Shown: positions 1 through 5,960, numbered from the stretch's first letter. The stretch: DNA of 6,468 nt from Zeimonas sp036675585 (GCA_036675585.1 JAKFES010000274.1:1-6468); one strand, 5' to 3'. Made by a program: numbers and translations. The notes: a model not told the origin generated them from the sequence alone.

Positions 1-1
1 C

Positions 2-1345
2 TACTTCGTCTCCGCGATGCAGATCACGGCGCTCGACCACATGCGCATGAGCGCGGCCGTGCAGCCCTACATCGACTCGGCGATCAGCAAGACGGTCAAC
101 GTCGCCGAGGACTACCCGTACGAGGAATTCAAGACCCTGTATTTCGAGGCCTGGCGCGCCGGGCTCAAGGGCATCACGACGTACCGGCCGAACAGCGTGA
201 TCGGCTCGGTGCTCAGCGTCGCCCCGGTTTCGAGCGCGCAGCAGCCGCAGGACCTGCAGGTGCCGGAGGAATCCGACCGCCGCCTGCGCATCGAGCGCGT
301 GCCGCAGCCCGCGCTGTCGTCGCTGCGCTGGCCGAGCCGGCCGAAGCTGCCCGGCGGCAACCTCGCGTACTCGTACATGGTCGAGCCGCTCGACGAACGC
401 GCCTCGTTCTGCATCTTCATCGGGCAGACCGAAGAGCAGTACGCGCGCGCCGACGGAACCACCGGGCTGCGCAGCGTACCGTTCGAGACCTGGGTCAACG
501 GCAACGAGCAGCCGCGCGGCCTGGGCGCGATCGCCAAGGCGCTGTCGATGGACATGCGCTCGAACGACCGCGCGTGGCTCAAGACCAAGCTCGACGCGCT
601 CGCGCGCACCCGCGACGAGCAGCCGCTGCAGATGCCGTTCCCGCCGAACGGCGAGGTGCGCTGGACGCCGGGGGTCGTCGCCGGCTTCGCCGAGATCGTA
701 CGCCACCGCTGCGAGGAGCTCGGCATGTTCGAGGCGCTCGATACGCAGCCCTCGCCGATGATCGACGCGATGATGTTCCGCAAGGAACCGAAATCGGGCC
801 CGCTCGGCACGCTGTCGTGGACGGCCGACGTCAGCAACGCGGCGACCAACGACGATTTCGTCATCGGCGTCAAGGAGCTGCAGCTGCCCGATGGAACGCG
901 TCGGCCGTATTCGATCTGGCTCTCGGGCGACTATCCGCGCGCGCTCGACGGGCTGTGCAAGCTGCTGTCGATCGACATGCACCTGATCGACGTGAACTGG
1001 ATCGGGCTCAAGCTGCAGAAGCTGCTGACCTTCGGCGAGCTCAACGGCTCGTTCTGGGCGCAGGTGCCCGGCGAGTCGCGCCAGCAGGTGTGGCCGAGCA
1101 CGGTCGCGTACGTCGCGGCGCTGATGCTGCATCGCTACAAGGTGCTCGGACTGCTCGATTCCGAGGGCCGCGCGATCGGCGGCGCCGGGGCGCTGGCGTT
1201 GCCCGAGCGCGAGCCGGCGCAAGCGGGCACGGCCGCTCCGCTGATTGCCGGCCAGGCCTGCCCTTCGTGCGGGGCGCACGCGTACATCCGTCGGGACGGG
1301 TGCATGTTCTGCACCGCGTGCGGCCATCAGGGCGAATGCGGCTGA
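2..1345 (+). CDS. nrdJ: Adenosylcobalamin-dependent (class II) ribonucleotide reductase, C-terminal part (5' truncated)
   Basis: The frame is open from base 2, so the true start and most of the catalytic barrel lie upstream of the window. Class II reductases make deoxyribonucleotides from ribonucleotides in the cytosol, using coenzyme B12 to generate the radical, with or without oxygen. Visible family marks are the end of the barrel, PYIDSAISKTVN (near 65-100) and GLKGITTYRPN (near 161-193). A long tail region follows, then a cysteine-rich C-terminus: CPSC (1259-1270), CMFCTAC (1301-1321) and a last Cys codon at 1337-1339. Such C-terminal cysteines in this family re-reduce the active site and/or bind zinc. 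The tail between barrel and cysteines appears to hold two related copies of one domain (see the repeat entry). The stop is followed 40 bp later by a response regulator on the same strand. Family assignment is firm; the symbol follows the class II convention. Confidence 0.93.
   Translation, partial: YFVSAMQITALDHMRMSAAVQPYIDSAISKTVNVAEDYPYEEFKTLYFEAWRAGLKGITTYRPNSVIGSVLSVAPVSSAQQPQDLQVPEESDRRLRIERVPQPALSSLRWPSRPKLPGGNLAYSYMVEPLDERASFCIFIGQTEEQYARADGTTGLRSVPFETWVNGNEQPRGLGAIAKALSMDMRSNDRAWLKTKLDALARTRDEQPLQMPFPPNGEVRWTPGVVAGFAEIVRHRCEELGMFEALDTQPSPMIDAMMFRKEPKSGPLGTLSWTADVSNAATNDDFVIGVKELQLPDGTRRPYSIWLSGDYPRALDGLCKLLSIDMHLIDVNWIGLKLQKLLTFGELNGSFWAQVPGESRQQVWPSTVAYVAALMLHRYKVLGLLDSEGRAIGGAGALALPEREPAQAGTAAPLIAGQACPSCGAHAYIRRDGCMFCTACGHQGECG
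482..1165 (+). repeat. Two diverged copies of one domain inside the reductase tail
   Basis: At protein level, the segment encoded at about 482-745 (beginning FETWVNGNEQPRGLGAIAKA) lines up with that at about 908-1165 (beginning YSIWLSGDYPRALDGLCKLL). Shared by eye and in the same order are W..G..PR.L, L..L(S)(M/I)DM, a W followed by K..L..L, and near the end V...HR...LG(M/L)(F/L). Each copy is about 86 residues. They resemble the TSCPD-type domain known from class II reductase C-termini, but that name is from family knowledge rather than a search. The DNA itself is not obviously repeated, so the duplication would be old. Confidence 0.5.
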
Positions 1346-1352
1346 GGCGGGC

Positions 1353-1369
1353 CGTGCCCCGGCGGCACG
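1353..1369 (+). terminator. Short GC stem-loop after the reductase gene (possible weak terminator or processing site)
   Basis: CGTGCC (1353-1358) pairs perfectly with GGCACG (1364-1369) around a 5-base loop, 7 bases after the reductase stop codon. There is no T-run downstream, so it is not a classical rho-independent terminator. With only 40 bp to the next start codon, read-through into the response regulator is likely. Confidence 0.3.
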
Positions 1370-1385
1370 CAGCAGCACGAAACAG

Positions 1386-2129
1386 ATGGCCGAGCGCATC
1401 CTGGTCGTCGACGACGAAGAGGGAATCCGCGAGCTCCTCTTCCACTACCTGAGCGACTTCGGCTTCGAGGTCGCCGCGGTGGCCGATGGCGGCGCGATGC
1501 GCCGCCATCTCGCCCGCCATGCGGTCGATCTCGTGCTGCTCGATCTGGGCCTGCCCGGCGAAGACGGGCTCGTGCTCGCACGCGAGCTGCGCGCGCGCAA
1601 CGACGTGCCCGGAATCATCATCGTCACCGGGCGCGGCGAGCCGGTCGATCGCATCATCGGCCTCGAGCTCGGCGCCGACGACTACGTACCGAAACCCTTC
1701 GATCTGCGCGAGCTCGTCGCGCGCGTTCGCAGCGTGCTGCGTCGCGTGCGCGGCGAGACCCCGAGCGCGGCGGCCGAGGACGCGAGCGAGCGGCTCGAGT
1801 TCGATGGCTGGCAGATCGATCTCGGTGCCCGCTCGCTGCTGCGACCCGACGGGACGGCCCTGTCGCTGACCACCGGCGAATTCGACCTGCTCGCGACCTT
1901 CGTGCGCAATCCGAACCGCGCGCTCACGCGCGACGAGCTGATGGACGTGCTGTACCGTCGCCAGGCCGGCCCCTTCGATCGCGCGATCGACGTCCAGGTC
2001 GGACGCCTGCGGCGCAAGATCGAACGCGATCCGGCCGATCCGGGGCTGATCAAGTCGGTGCGCGGCGTCGGCTACCTGTTCGCCGCGCGGGTCTCGCCGT
2101 CGACGGGGGTGCGAATTGGCGAACGCTGA
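1386..2129 (+). CDS. OmpR/PhoB-family response regulator
   Basis: This 247-aa two-domain transcription factor has the usual length for the family. Residues 1-120 are a receiver: acidic pocket D9/D10, phosphoacceptor D53 in LVLLDLGLPGEDG, T81 in IIIVTGRGE, and K103 in DDYVPKPFD. Residues about 135-235 are a winged-helix DNA-binding domain with LTTGEFDLL, RALTRDELMD, the recognition-helix stretch AIDVQVGRLRRKIE and the terminal wing RGVGYLF. ATG at 1386 is chosen because it puts the receiver's first strand (RILVVDD) at the N-terminus; the open frame extends further upstream but only over the reductase tail. No strong ribosome-binding site is visible. The last 14 bp overlap the histidine kinase gene, so the two are almost certainly co-transcribed and translationally coupled. 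The kinase is the expected phosphate donor. The target genes are unknown; the phased repeats at 5063-5087 are a candidate site. Confidence 0.93.
   Translation: MAERILVVDDEEGIRELLFHYLSDFGFEVAAVADGGAMRRHLARHAVDLVLLDLGLPGEDGLVLARELRARNDVPGIIIVTGRGEPVDRIIGLELGADDYVPKPFDLRELVARVRSVLRRVRGETPSAAAEDASERLEFDGWQIDLGARSLLRPDGTALSLTTGEFDLLATFVRNPNRALTRDELMDVLYRRQAGPFDRAIDVQVGRLRRKIERDPADPGLIKSVRGVGYLFAARVSPSTGVRIGER
2105..2118 (+). promoter_or_regulatory. Ribosome-binding site and TTG start of the hybrid kinase
   Basis: A GGGGG run (2105-2109) lies 6 bases before TTG at 2116-2118. This is the only candidate start that leaves the PAS domain whole. The first in-frame ATG, at about 2208, would remove the beginning of the PAS fold. 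The overlap with the upstream stop at 2127-2129 suggests coupled translation. Confidence 0.6.
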
Positions 2130-4152
2130 CGGCGCCGCGACGGCCGGCGGCGCACCGCTCGACGAGCCGGCGCTGTACCGGCAGATCTTCCACGCCGCCT
2201 CCGACGCCATGCTGATCGTCGACGACGCGGGCCGGATCCGGGTCGCCAACGAACGCAGCGAGTCGCTGTTCGGATATCCGCCCCGCGAGCTGGTCGGCCG
2301 AACGATCGAGGATCTGATCCCGCAGCGCTTTCACGAGTCGCACGCACAGCACCGCGCGCGCTACCGCAGCGAGCCGCGTTCGCGGCCGATGGGACTGAAT
2401 CTGGCGCTCACTGCGCGGCATCGCGACGGGCACGAGTTCGCCGTCGAGATCGGCCTGAATCCGCTTCCCGTCGGCGACGCCGTGTGGACCTGCGCGAACG
2501 TGCGCGACGTCGGCGAGCAGCGTCGCGCGCAGGACCTGATCGTGCGCGCGCGGCAGTCGGACGCGGTGGCCGATTTCGGCCGGATCGCGCTCGGCAGCCG
2601 CGACTGCGTGGCAATCCAGCACCAGGCGTGTTCGTTGATCGTCGAGCACCTGGGCGTCGATTTCGCGCTCGCCGCGCGCAGTGCATCGGTCGGCCCTCGC
2701 TTGCACGCTGCGGCGAGCATCGGCTCCGAGACCGACGCGGTCGAATCGACGCTCGCGCGACTCGAGCGCCTCGTTGCCGAACAGGGCCCTCGCCTGCTGC
2801 AGCGAGCGATGCTGCTCGAACGCGACCCACCCGGCGCCGCCAATGCGCTCGTCTGCGCGATTCCGGGCGAGGACGAGCAATGCCTGGGGCTGCTGCTCGC
2901 CGGCGCTCGCTCGACGCGCAGTTTCTCGCGCGACGACGCCAGCTTCGTGCAGGCGCTCGCCAACACCGTCGGCGCGGCCCTGCAGCGCGAAAGCGCCGAG
3001 GAACGGCTTTTCCAGTCGCAGCGGCTCGAGGCGCTCGGCCAGCTCACCGGCGGCGTCGCACACGATTTCAACAACCTGCTCACCGTCGTGTCGGGCAACC
3101 TGCAGATGCTCGAGGACCGGCTCCTCGACGATCCGCTCGGCGCACGGCTGGCGAAAGCCGCGTTGCGCGCGACCGGCCGAGGCGCCGACCTGACGCGCAA
3201 GCTGCTCGCCTTCTCGCGCCGCCAGACGCTGCAGCCGCGTGCGATCGACGTCGCGCAGTGGCTCGACTCGATCGCCGATATCCTGCGCCGTACGCTCGGC
3301 GCGCAGATCGACGTGCGGCTCGAGATCGACGCGGTGATGCCGGCAGCGAAGGCCGACCCCGGAATGCTCGACACGGCGCTGCTCAACCTGGCGGTGAACG
3401 CCCGCGACGCGATGCCCGACGGCGGGCGCCTGACGCTCGCCGCACGGCGCGTGCGCGCCGATGCCGGCGCTCGCGAGGGCGAGCTCGCCGCCGGCGACTA
3501 CATCCGCATCGCGGTCGTCGACACCGGAACGGGAATGCCCGCCGACGTGCTCGCGCGCGCGTTCGAGCCGTTCTTCACGACCAAGGAGAGCGGCAAGGGA
3601 AGCGGACTCGGGCTGAGTCTCGTCTACGGCTTCGCGAAGCAGTCGGGCGGTCACATCGAGGTGAACAGCGCGCCCGGTGCGGGAACGTCGATCGCGCTGT
3701 ACCTGCCGGTCGACGACGGAAACGCCGCGCCGCGTGCGCAGCCCCCCGGCAGCGCCGGCTATGCGGGCGGCAACGAGACGATCCTCATCGTCGAGGACGA
3801 CGAGGAAGTGCGCTCGGTGGTGAGCGGATTCCTGCACAAGCTCGGCTACCGGGTCGTCCAGGCCGCCGACGCCGGGCAGGCGCTCGCACGGCTCGACGCC
3901 GAGCCCGACATCGACCTGCTGTTCACCGACGTCGTCATGCGCGGCGGGCTCGACGGCCCCGCGCTCGCGCGCGAAGCGACGCACCGGCACCCGGCACTGC
4001 GTGTCGTCTTCACGTCGGGACACGCACCCGACGCGCTCGCTTCGCGCGAGATGCGACACGGGGCCGAGCTGCTCGCCAAGCCGTACCGGATCGACCAGCT
4101 CGCCCGGATGCTGCGTCGCGCGCTCGACACACCGCCGCGCGCGTTCGATTGA
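2116..4152 (+). CDS. Soluble hybrid sensor histidine kinase (PAS-GAF-HisKA-HATPase-REC)
   Basis: This 678-aa cytosolic kinase has no signal peptide or membrane segment. In order: a PAS domain (about 15-135); a GAF-like domain (about 150-290, ending in the typical SFSRDDASFVQALANTVGAA); a dimerisation/phosphoacceptor domain with H316 in GGVAHDFNNLL; and an ATPase domain with N-box NLAVNARDAMPDGG (N428), G1 box VVDTGTGMP (D469), F-box FEPFFTTK and G2 box KGSGLGLSL (494-502). A C-terminal receiver follows, with E560/D561/D562, phosphoacceptor D605 in LLFTDVVM, T633 and K655. All catalytic residues are present. The HDFNN phosphoacceptor motif places it in the HPK4-like class. No HPt domain is fused or encoded nearby. 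PAS residues H76 and R82 line up with the FixL haem ligand and its partner arginine, but the second FixL arginine is L96 here. The PAS or GAF domain presumably senses a cytosolic signal. The likely partner is the overlapping response regulator; the fused receiver may instead be a phosphate sink or brake. Confidence 0.93.
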   Translation: MANADGAATAGGAPLDEPALYRQIFHAASDAMLIVDDAGRIRVANERSESLFGYPPRELVGRTIEDLIPQRFHESHAQHRARYRSEPRSRPMGLNLALTARHRDGHEFAVEIGLNPLPVGDAVWTCANVRDVGEQRRAQDLIVRARQSDAVADFGRIALGSRDCVAIQHQACSLIVEHLGVDFALAARSASVGPRLHAAASIGSETDAVESTLARLERLVAEQGPRLLQRAMLLERDPPGAANALVCAIPGEDEQCLGLLLAGARSTRSFSRDDASFVQALANTVGAALQRESAEERLFQSQRLEALGQLTGGVAHDFNNLLTVVSGNLQMLEDRLLDDPLGARLAKAALRATGRGADLTRKLLAFSRRQTLQPRAIDVAQWLDSIADILRRTLGAQIDVRLEIDAVMPAAKADPGMLDTALLNLAVNARDAMPDGGRLTLAARRVRADAGAREGELAAGDYIRIAVVDTGTGMPADVLARAFEPFFTTKESGKGSGLGLSLVYGFAKQSGGHIEVNSAPGAGTSIALYLPVDDGNAAPRAQPPGSAGYAGGNETILIVEDDEEVRSVVSGFLHKLGYRVVQAADAGQALARLDAEPDIDLLFTDVVMRGGLDGPALAREATHRHPALRVVFTSGHAPDALASREMRHGAELLAKPYRIDQLARMLRRALDTPPRAFD

Positions 4153-4161
4153 TGTCCTTTT

Positions 4162-4191
4162 CCGCCGATCGCTGCCAGGCAGCAGCGGCGG
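4162..4191. terminator. Stem-loop between convergent genes (candidate bidirectional terminator)
   Basis: Outer arms CCGCCG (4162-4167) and CGGCGG (4186-4191) pair perfectly. Inner arms GCTGCC (4171-4176) and GGCAGC (4178-4183) also pair, apart from the bases forced into the tight loop. It begins 10 bp past the kinase stop and ends 14 bp from the end of the convergent FNR-type gene. The position fits a shared terminator. The only T-run (4158-4161) lies before the hairpin on the + strand and reads as A on the - strand, so this is not a textbook intrinsic terminator in either direction. Confidence 0.45.
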
Positions 4192-4204
4192 ACCGGACAC
4201 GAGC

Positions 4205-4981
4205 TCAACGCGCGTCGCGTCGTGCGTCGTTGCGACCGATCACCGAGCGCAGCGCTTCGAGCGAAACGATCGAGATCTCGCGGTTGCGTACGCGGATCAG
4301 CCCTTCGCACTGAAAGCGCGACAGGATCCGGCTCACCGTCTCGAGCTTCAGACCCAGCATGCTGCCGATCTCCTCGCGCGTCATCCGCAGCACGAAGCAG
4401 CTCGCCGAGAAGCCCCGGGAGGCGAGACGCTGCGACAGGTTGATCAGGAACGCCGCGAGCCGTTCCTCGGCGCGCATCGATCCGAGCAGCAGCATCAGCG
4501 CGCGCTCGCGTTGGATTTCGCCCGAGAGCATGCGGAACAGCTCGCGCTGCAGCGCCGGGTCGCGCGTGGCGAGCGCATCGAGTTCGGCGAACGGGATCTC
4601 GACGACTTCGCTGTCCTCGAGCGCGACCGTGTCGCCGGCGTGCATGTCGAGGCCGATTCCGTCGAGCCCGAGCACGTCGCCGCCCATGTGAAAGCCGGTC
4701 ACCTGTTCGCGGCCGTCTTCGGTGAGCAGCACCGACTTGAACGAGCCGGCGCGAATGCCGAACAGCGCGTGGAACTCGTCGCCGTACCGATACAGGTACT
4801 CGCCGCGGCGGATCCGCCGGCGCGTGCCCGCCGTGCTGCCGAGCAGGCACTCGAGCCCGTCGCCGCGCTTCGCCGAAGTGCCGCGCGCGGCCGGCGGCGC
4901 GGCGCGCCGGGCTTCGCCGACTTCGACCAGCGCGAGCCCGAGCGGGCGGACGGAGGATTCGGCGAAATTCGGCATCGACAT
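4205..4981 (-). CDS. CRP/FNR-family transcription regulator lacking the iron-sulfur cysteines
   Basis: This 258-aa protein matches E. coli FNR from memory along most of its length. A cyclic-nucleotide-like sensory fold (about 55-135) includes IRAGSFKSVLLTEDGREQVTG and ALEDSEVVEIPF. A long dimer helix follows, with MLSGEI and AEERLAAFLINLSQRLASRG. The C-terminal helix-turn-helix (about 198-240) contains MTREEIGSMLGLKLETVSRI. E214, S217 and R218 are the E..SR set that in FNR reads TTGAT/ATCAA half-sites. FNR's four cluster ligands are missing: the only cysteines are C45, C195 and C225, and the position of FNR Cys122 is V127. It therefore probably does not sense oxygen through a 4Fe-4S cluster and resembles FixK/DNR-like members. 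The start at 4981 is set by AGGAG 7 bases upstream; a longer open frame continues over the opposite gene but is not credible. It is transcribed divergently from the stress operon and may control it. Confidence 0.92.
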   Translation of the reverse strand: MSMPNFAESSVRPLGLALVEVGEARRAAPPAARGTSAKRGDGLECLLGSTAGTRRRIRRGEYLYRYGDEFHALFGIRAGSFKSVLLTEDGREQVTGFHMGGDVLGLDGIGLDMHAGDTVALEDSEVVEIPFAELDALATRDPALQRELFRMLSGEIQRERALMLLLGSMRAEERLAAFLINLSQRLASRGFSASCFVLRMTREEIGSMLGLKLETVSRILSRFQCEGLIRVRNREISIVSLEALRSVIGRNDARRDAR

Positions 4982-4988
4982 GGCGCAA

Positions 4989-4993
4989 CTCCT
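4989..4993 (-). promoter_or_regulatory. Ribosome-binding site of the FNR-type gene
   Basis: On the minus strand AGGAG sits 7 bases before the ATG at 4981. It favours this start over the second in-frame ATG two codons later (4975), which would be 13 bases away, and over any start further upstream. Confidence 0.7.
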
Positions 4994-5062
4994 GCTCGCC
5001 GGGCCGGATGCCCGGTTCCGCGCCAATCTATCGGGCGCCCGCGCTGCGCCGATGGCAGCGCG

Positions 5063-5087
5063 GCAACGGTGGGTAACGGTTTGTAAC
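5063..5087 (+). repeat. Three phased direct repeats G(C/T)AAC at exact 10-bp spacing (candidate OmpR-family operator)
   Basis: GCAAC (5063-5067), GTAAC (5073-5077) and GTAAC (5083-5087) are each separated by 5 bases. The match extends to GCAACGGT, GTAACGGT and GTAACGAA. Tandem half-sites one helical turn apart are the usual binding layout for OmpR/PhoB-type regulators, for example the CpxR pattern GTAAA-N5-GTAAA. They lie about 82-106 bp from the FNR-type start codon and about 87-111 bp from the usp start codon. The binding role is inferred. Confidence 0.55.
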
Positions 5088-5129
5088 GAACCCGACCCGG
5101 CCCGCGGGCGCGCTCGCGCGGCGGGTTCG
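5087..5129. repeat. Inverted repeat with 8-bp arms
   Basis: CGAACCCG (5087-5094) and CGGGTTCG (5122-5129) are perfect reverse complements, 27 bp apart. The spacer is almost all G and C and can add internal pairing, for example CCGC with GCGG at 5102-5105 and 5118-5121. The left arm begins at the last base of the third phased repeat. It could be a hairpin in a leader transcript or part of a binding site. Confidence 0.45.
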
Positions 5130-5173
5130 CATCGACTAGCATTGACAGGATCGACGCCCGTGGAGACGCGACC

Positions 5174-5617
5174 ATGTACAGGCATCTGCTGGTTCCCACC
5201 GACGGTTCGGAGCTGTCGAACAACGCAGTCGAGCGCGCGATCACGTTCGCGAAGGAATCGGGCGGACGCATCACCGCGCTGCACGTCATGCCCGAATACA
5301 TCCCGCCGGCGTTCGCCGAGTTCCCGGCGGCCGGGCAGGCCTCGTTCGCGGAGTTCATGAAAGCGACCGAGGAAACCGCGCGCATCGTGCTCGATGCGGT
5401 TCGCCAGTCGGCCGCGGCCGGCGGGGTCGACTGCGATACGGTGGCGGTGCGGCACACGCAGCCGTACCGTGCGATCATCGACACGGCCCGCGATCGCGGT
5501 TGCGATCTCATCTTCATGGCCTCGCACGGACGACGCGGCCTGAGCGCACTGGTACTCGGCAGCGAGACCAACAAGGTGCTCACGCATTCGAACGTTCCGG
5601 TGCTGGTGTTCCGTTGA
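5174..5617 (+). CDS. Universal stress protein, UspA family
   Basis: This 147-aa single-domain protein has the standard length for the family. The N-terminus YRHLLVPTDGSELS carries the conserved strand and Asp of the nucleotide pocket. The C-terminus DLIFMASHGRRGLSALVLGS (residues 111-130) followed by ETNKVL and NVPVLVF holds the ATP-binding loop. Its pattern matches G-x2-G-x9-G(S/T) except that the first Gly is A116, with G119 and G129-S130 kept, so ATP binding is likely. Usp proteins are cytosolic dimers induced by starvation, oxygen limitation or membrane stress. GGAG at 5162-5165 lies 8 bases before the ATG. It is the first gene of a same-strand run with the YqjD-, YqjE- and YqjK-like genes and is divergent from an FNR-type regulator, a pairing common where Usp is induced under low oxygen. 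The specific role is unknown. Confidence 0.93.
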   Translation: MYRHLLVPTDGSELSNNAVERAITFAKESGGRITALHVMPEYIPPAFAEFPAAGQASFAEFMKATEETARIVLDAVRQSAAAGGVDCDTVAVRHTQPYRAIIDTARDRGCDLIFMASHGRRGLSALVLGSETNKVLTHSNVPVLVFR

Positions 5618-5631
5618 ACAGGGAGAAGACC

Positions 5632-5949
5632 ATGGACTCGATGGAGCATGCCGAAGCCACGCGCGATCGCCTCGCATCGGAGCTGCGTTCGCTGGTGGCC
5701 GACGCCGAGGAGATGCTCAAGGCCGCTTCGCGCAGCGGCAACGAGCAGTTGAGCGCGGTGCGCGAGCGGCTCGAGCGCGGGGTGAGCACCGCGAGGAACG
5801 AGCTCACCGCGTTCCAGGAAGCCGCGCTCGAGCGCGCGCGCATGACGGCGCGCGAAACCGACGAATACGTGCACGAGCACCCGTGGAACGCGGTCGGGAT
5901 CGCAGCGGGCGTCGGCTTGCTGCTCGGCGTGCTGCTCGCGCGTCGCTGA
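5632..5949 (+). CDS. yqjD: YqjD/ElaB-family (DUF883) membrane-anchored protein
   Basis: This small protein of 105 aa has a long charged amphipathic helical region (about 5-75, rich in Glu, Arg and Ala, probably coiled coil). The family's C-terminal signature follows: YVHEHPWNAVGIAAGVG (79-95) and then a single membrane helix ending LLLGVLLARR. It is therefore a tail-anchored inner-membrane protein with its helical part in the cytosol. E. coli YqjD and ElaB are stationary-phase proteins reported to bind ribosomes at the membrane; whether that holds here is inference. GGGAG at 5621-5625 lies 6 bases before the ATG at 5632, and the usp stop is 14 bases upstream, so the genes are probably co-transcribed. 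The gene order with the next two genes matches E. coli yqjD-yqjE-yqjK, which supports the symbol. Confidence 0.88.
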   Translation: MDSMEHAEATRDRLASELRSLVADAEEMLKAASRSGNEQLSAVRERLERGVSTARNELTAFQEAALERARMTARETDEYVHEHPWNAVGIAAGVGLLLGVLLARR

Positions 5950-5960
5950 ACGCGTCTGCG

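Larger units (their letters stand above)
4982..5173. promoter_or_regulatory. Divergent control region between the FNR-type gene and the stress operon
   Basis: This 192-bp region must hold promoters for both directions. It contains a triple 10-bp-period repeat (5063-5087), an 8-bp inverted repeat with a GC-rich centre (5087-5129) and three ATYGAC words near the stress gene (5131-5155). Weak -10-like hexamers are TAGATT on the minus strand (5030-5025) and TAGCAT on the plus strand (5137-5142). Neither has a convincing -35 element, as expected for activator-dependent promoters. No good TTGAT-N4-ATCAA FNR box was found. Confidence 0.6.

Noticed and set aside
2050..4200. 716-codon open frame on the minus strand opposite the hybrid kinase
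   Set aside because: It lies wholly antisense to a kinase with every catalytic motif intact. Its Arg/Ala/Gly/Val-rich translation shows no recognisable domain. Long antisense frames are expected in such GC-rich coding DNA.
2484..4313. 609-codon plus-strand frame inside and beyond the kinase
   Set aside because: It is an out-of-frame, extremely Arg-rich translation of the kinase gene that also runs into the convergent FNR-type gene.
5132..5145. Possible FNR box TCGAC-TAGC-ATTGA upstream of usp
   Set aside because: Only about 6 of 10 positions match TTGAT-N4-ATCAA, and the better half-site is not symmetric. Too weak to call.
5142..5147. TTGACA, a perfect -35 hexamer
   Set aside because: It lies 26 bp before the usp ATG and a -10 element at the right distance would fall next to the start codon, where the sequence (GAGACG) does not fit.
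4982..5677. Extended N-terminus of the FNR-type protein, reading antisense through usp (open frame to 5677)
   Set aside because: AGGAG 7 bases before the ATG at 4981 marks the start, the extra residues resemble no FNR N-terminus, and the extension would cross the divergent promoter region and the complementary strand of usp.
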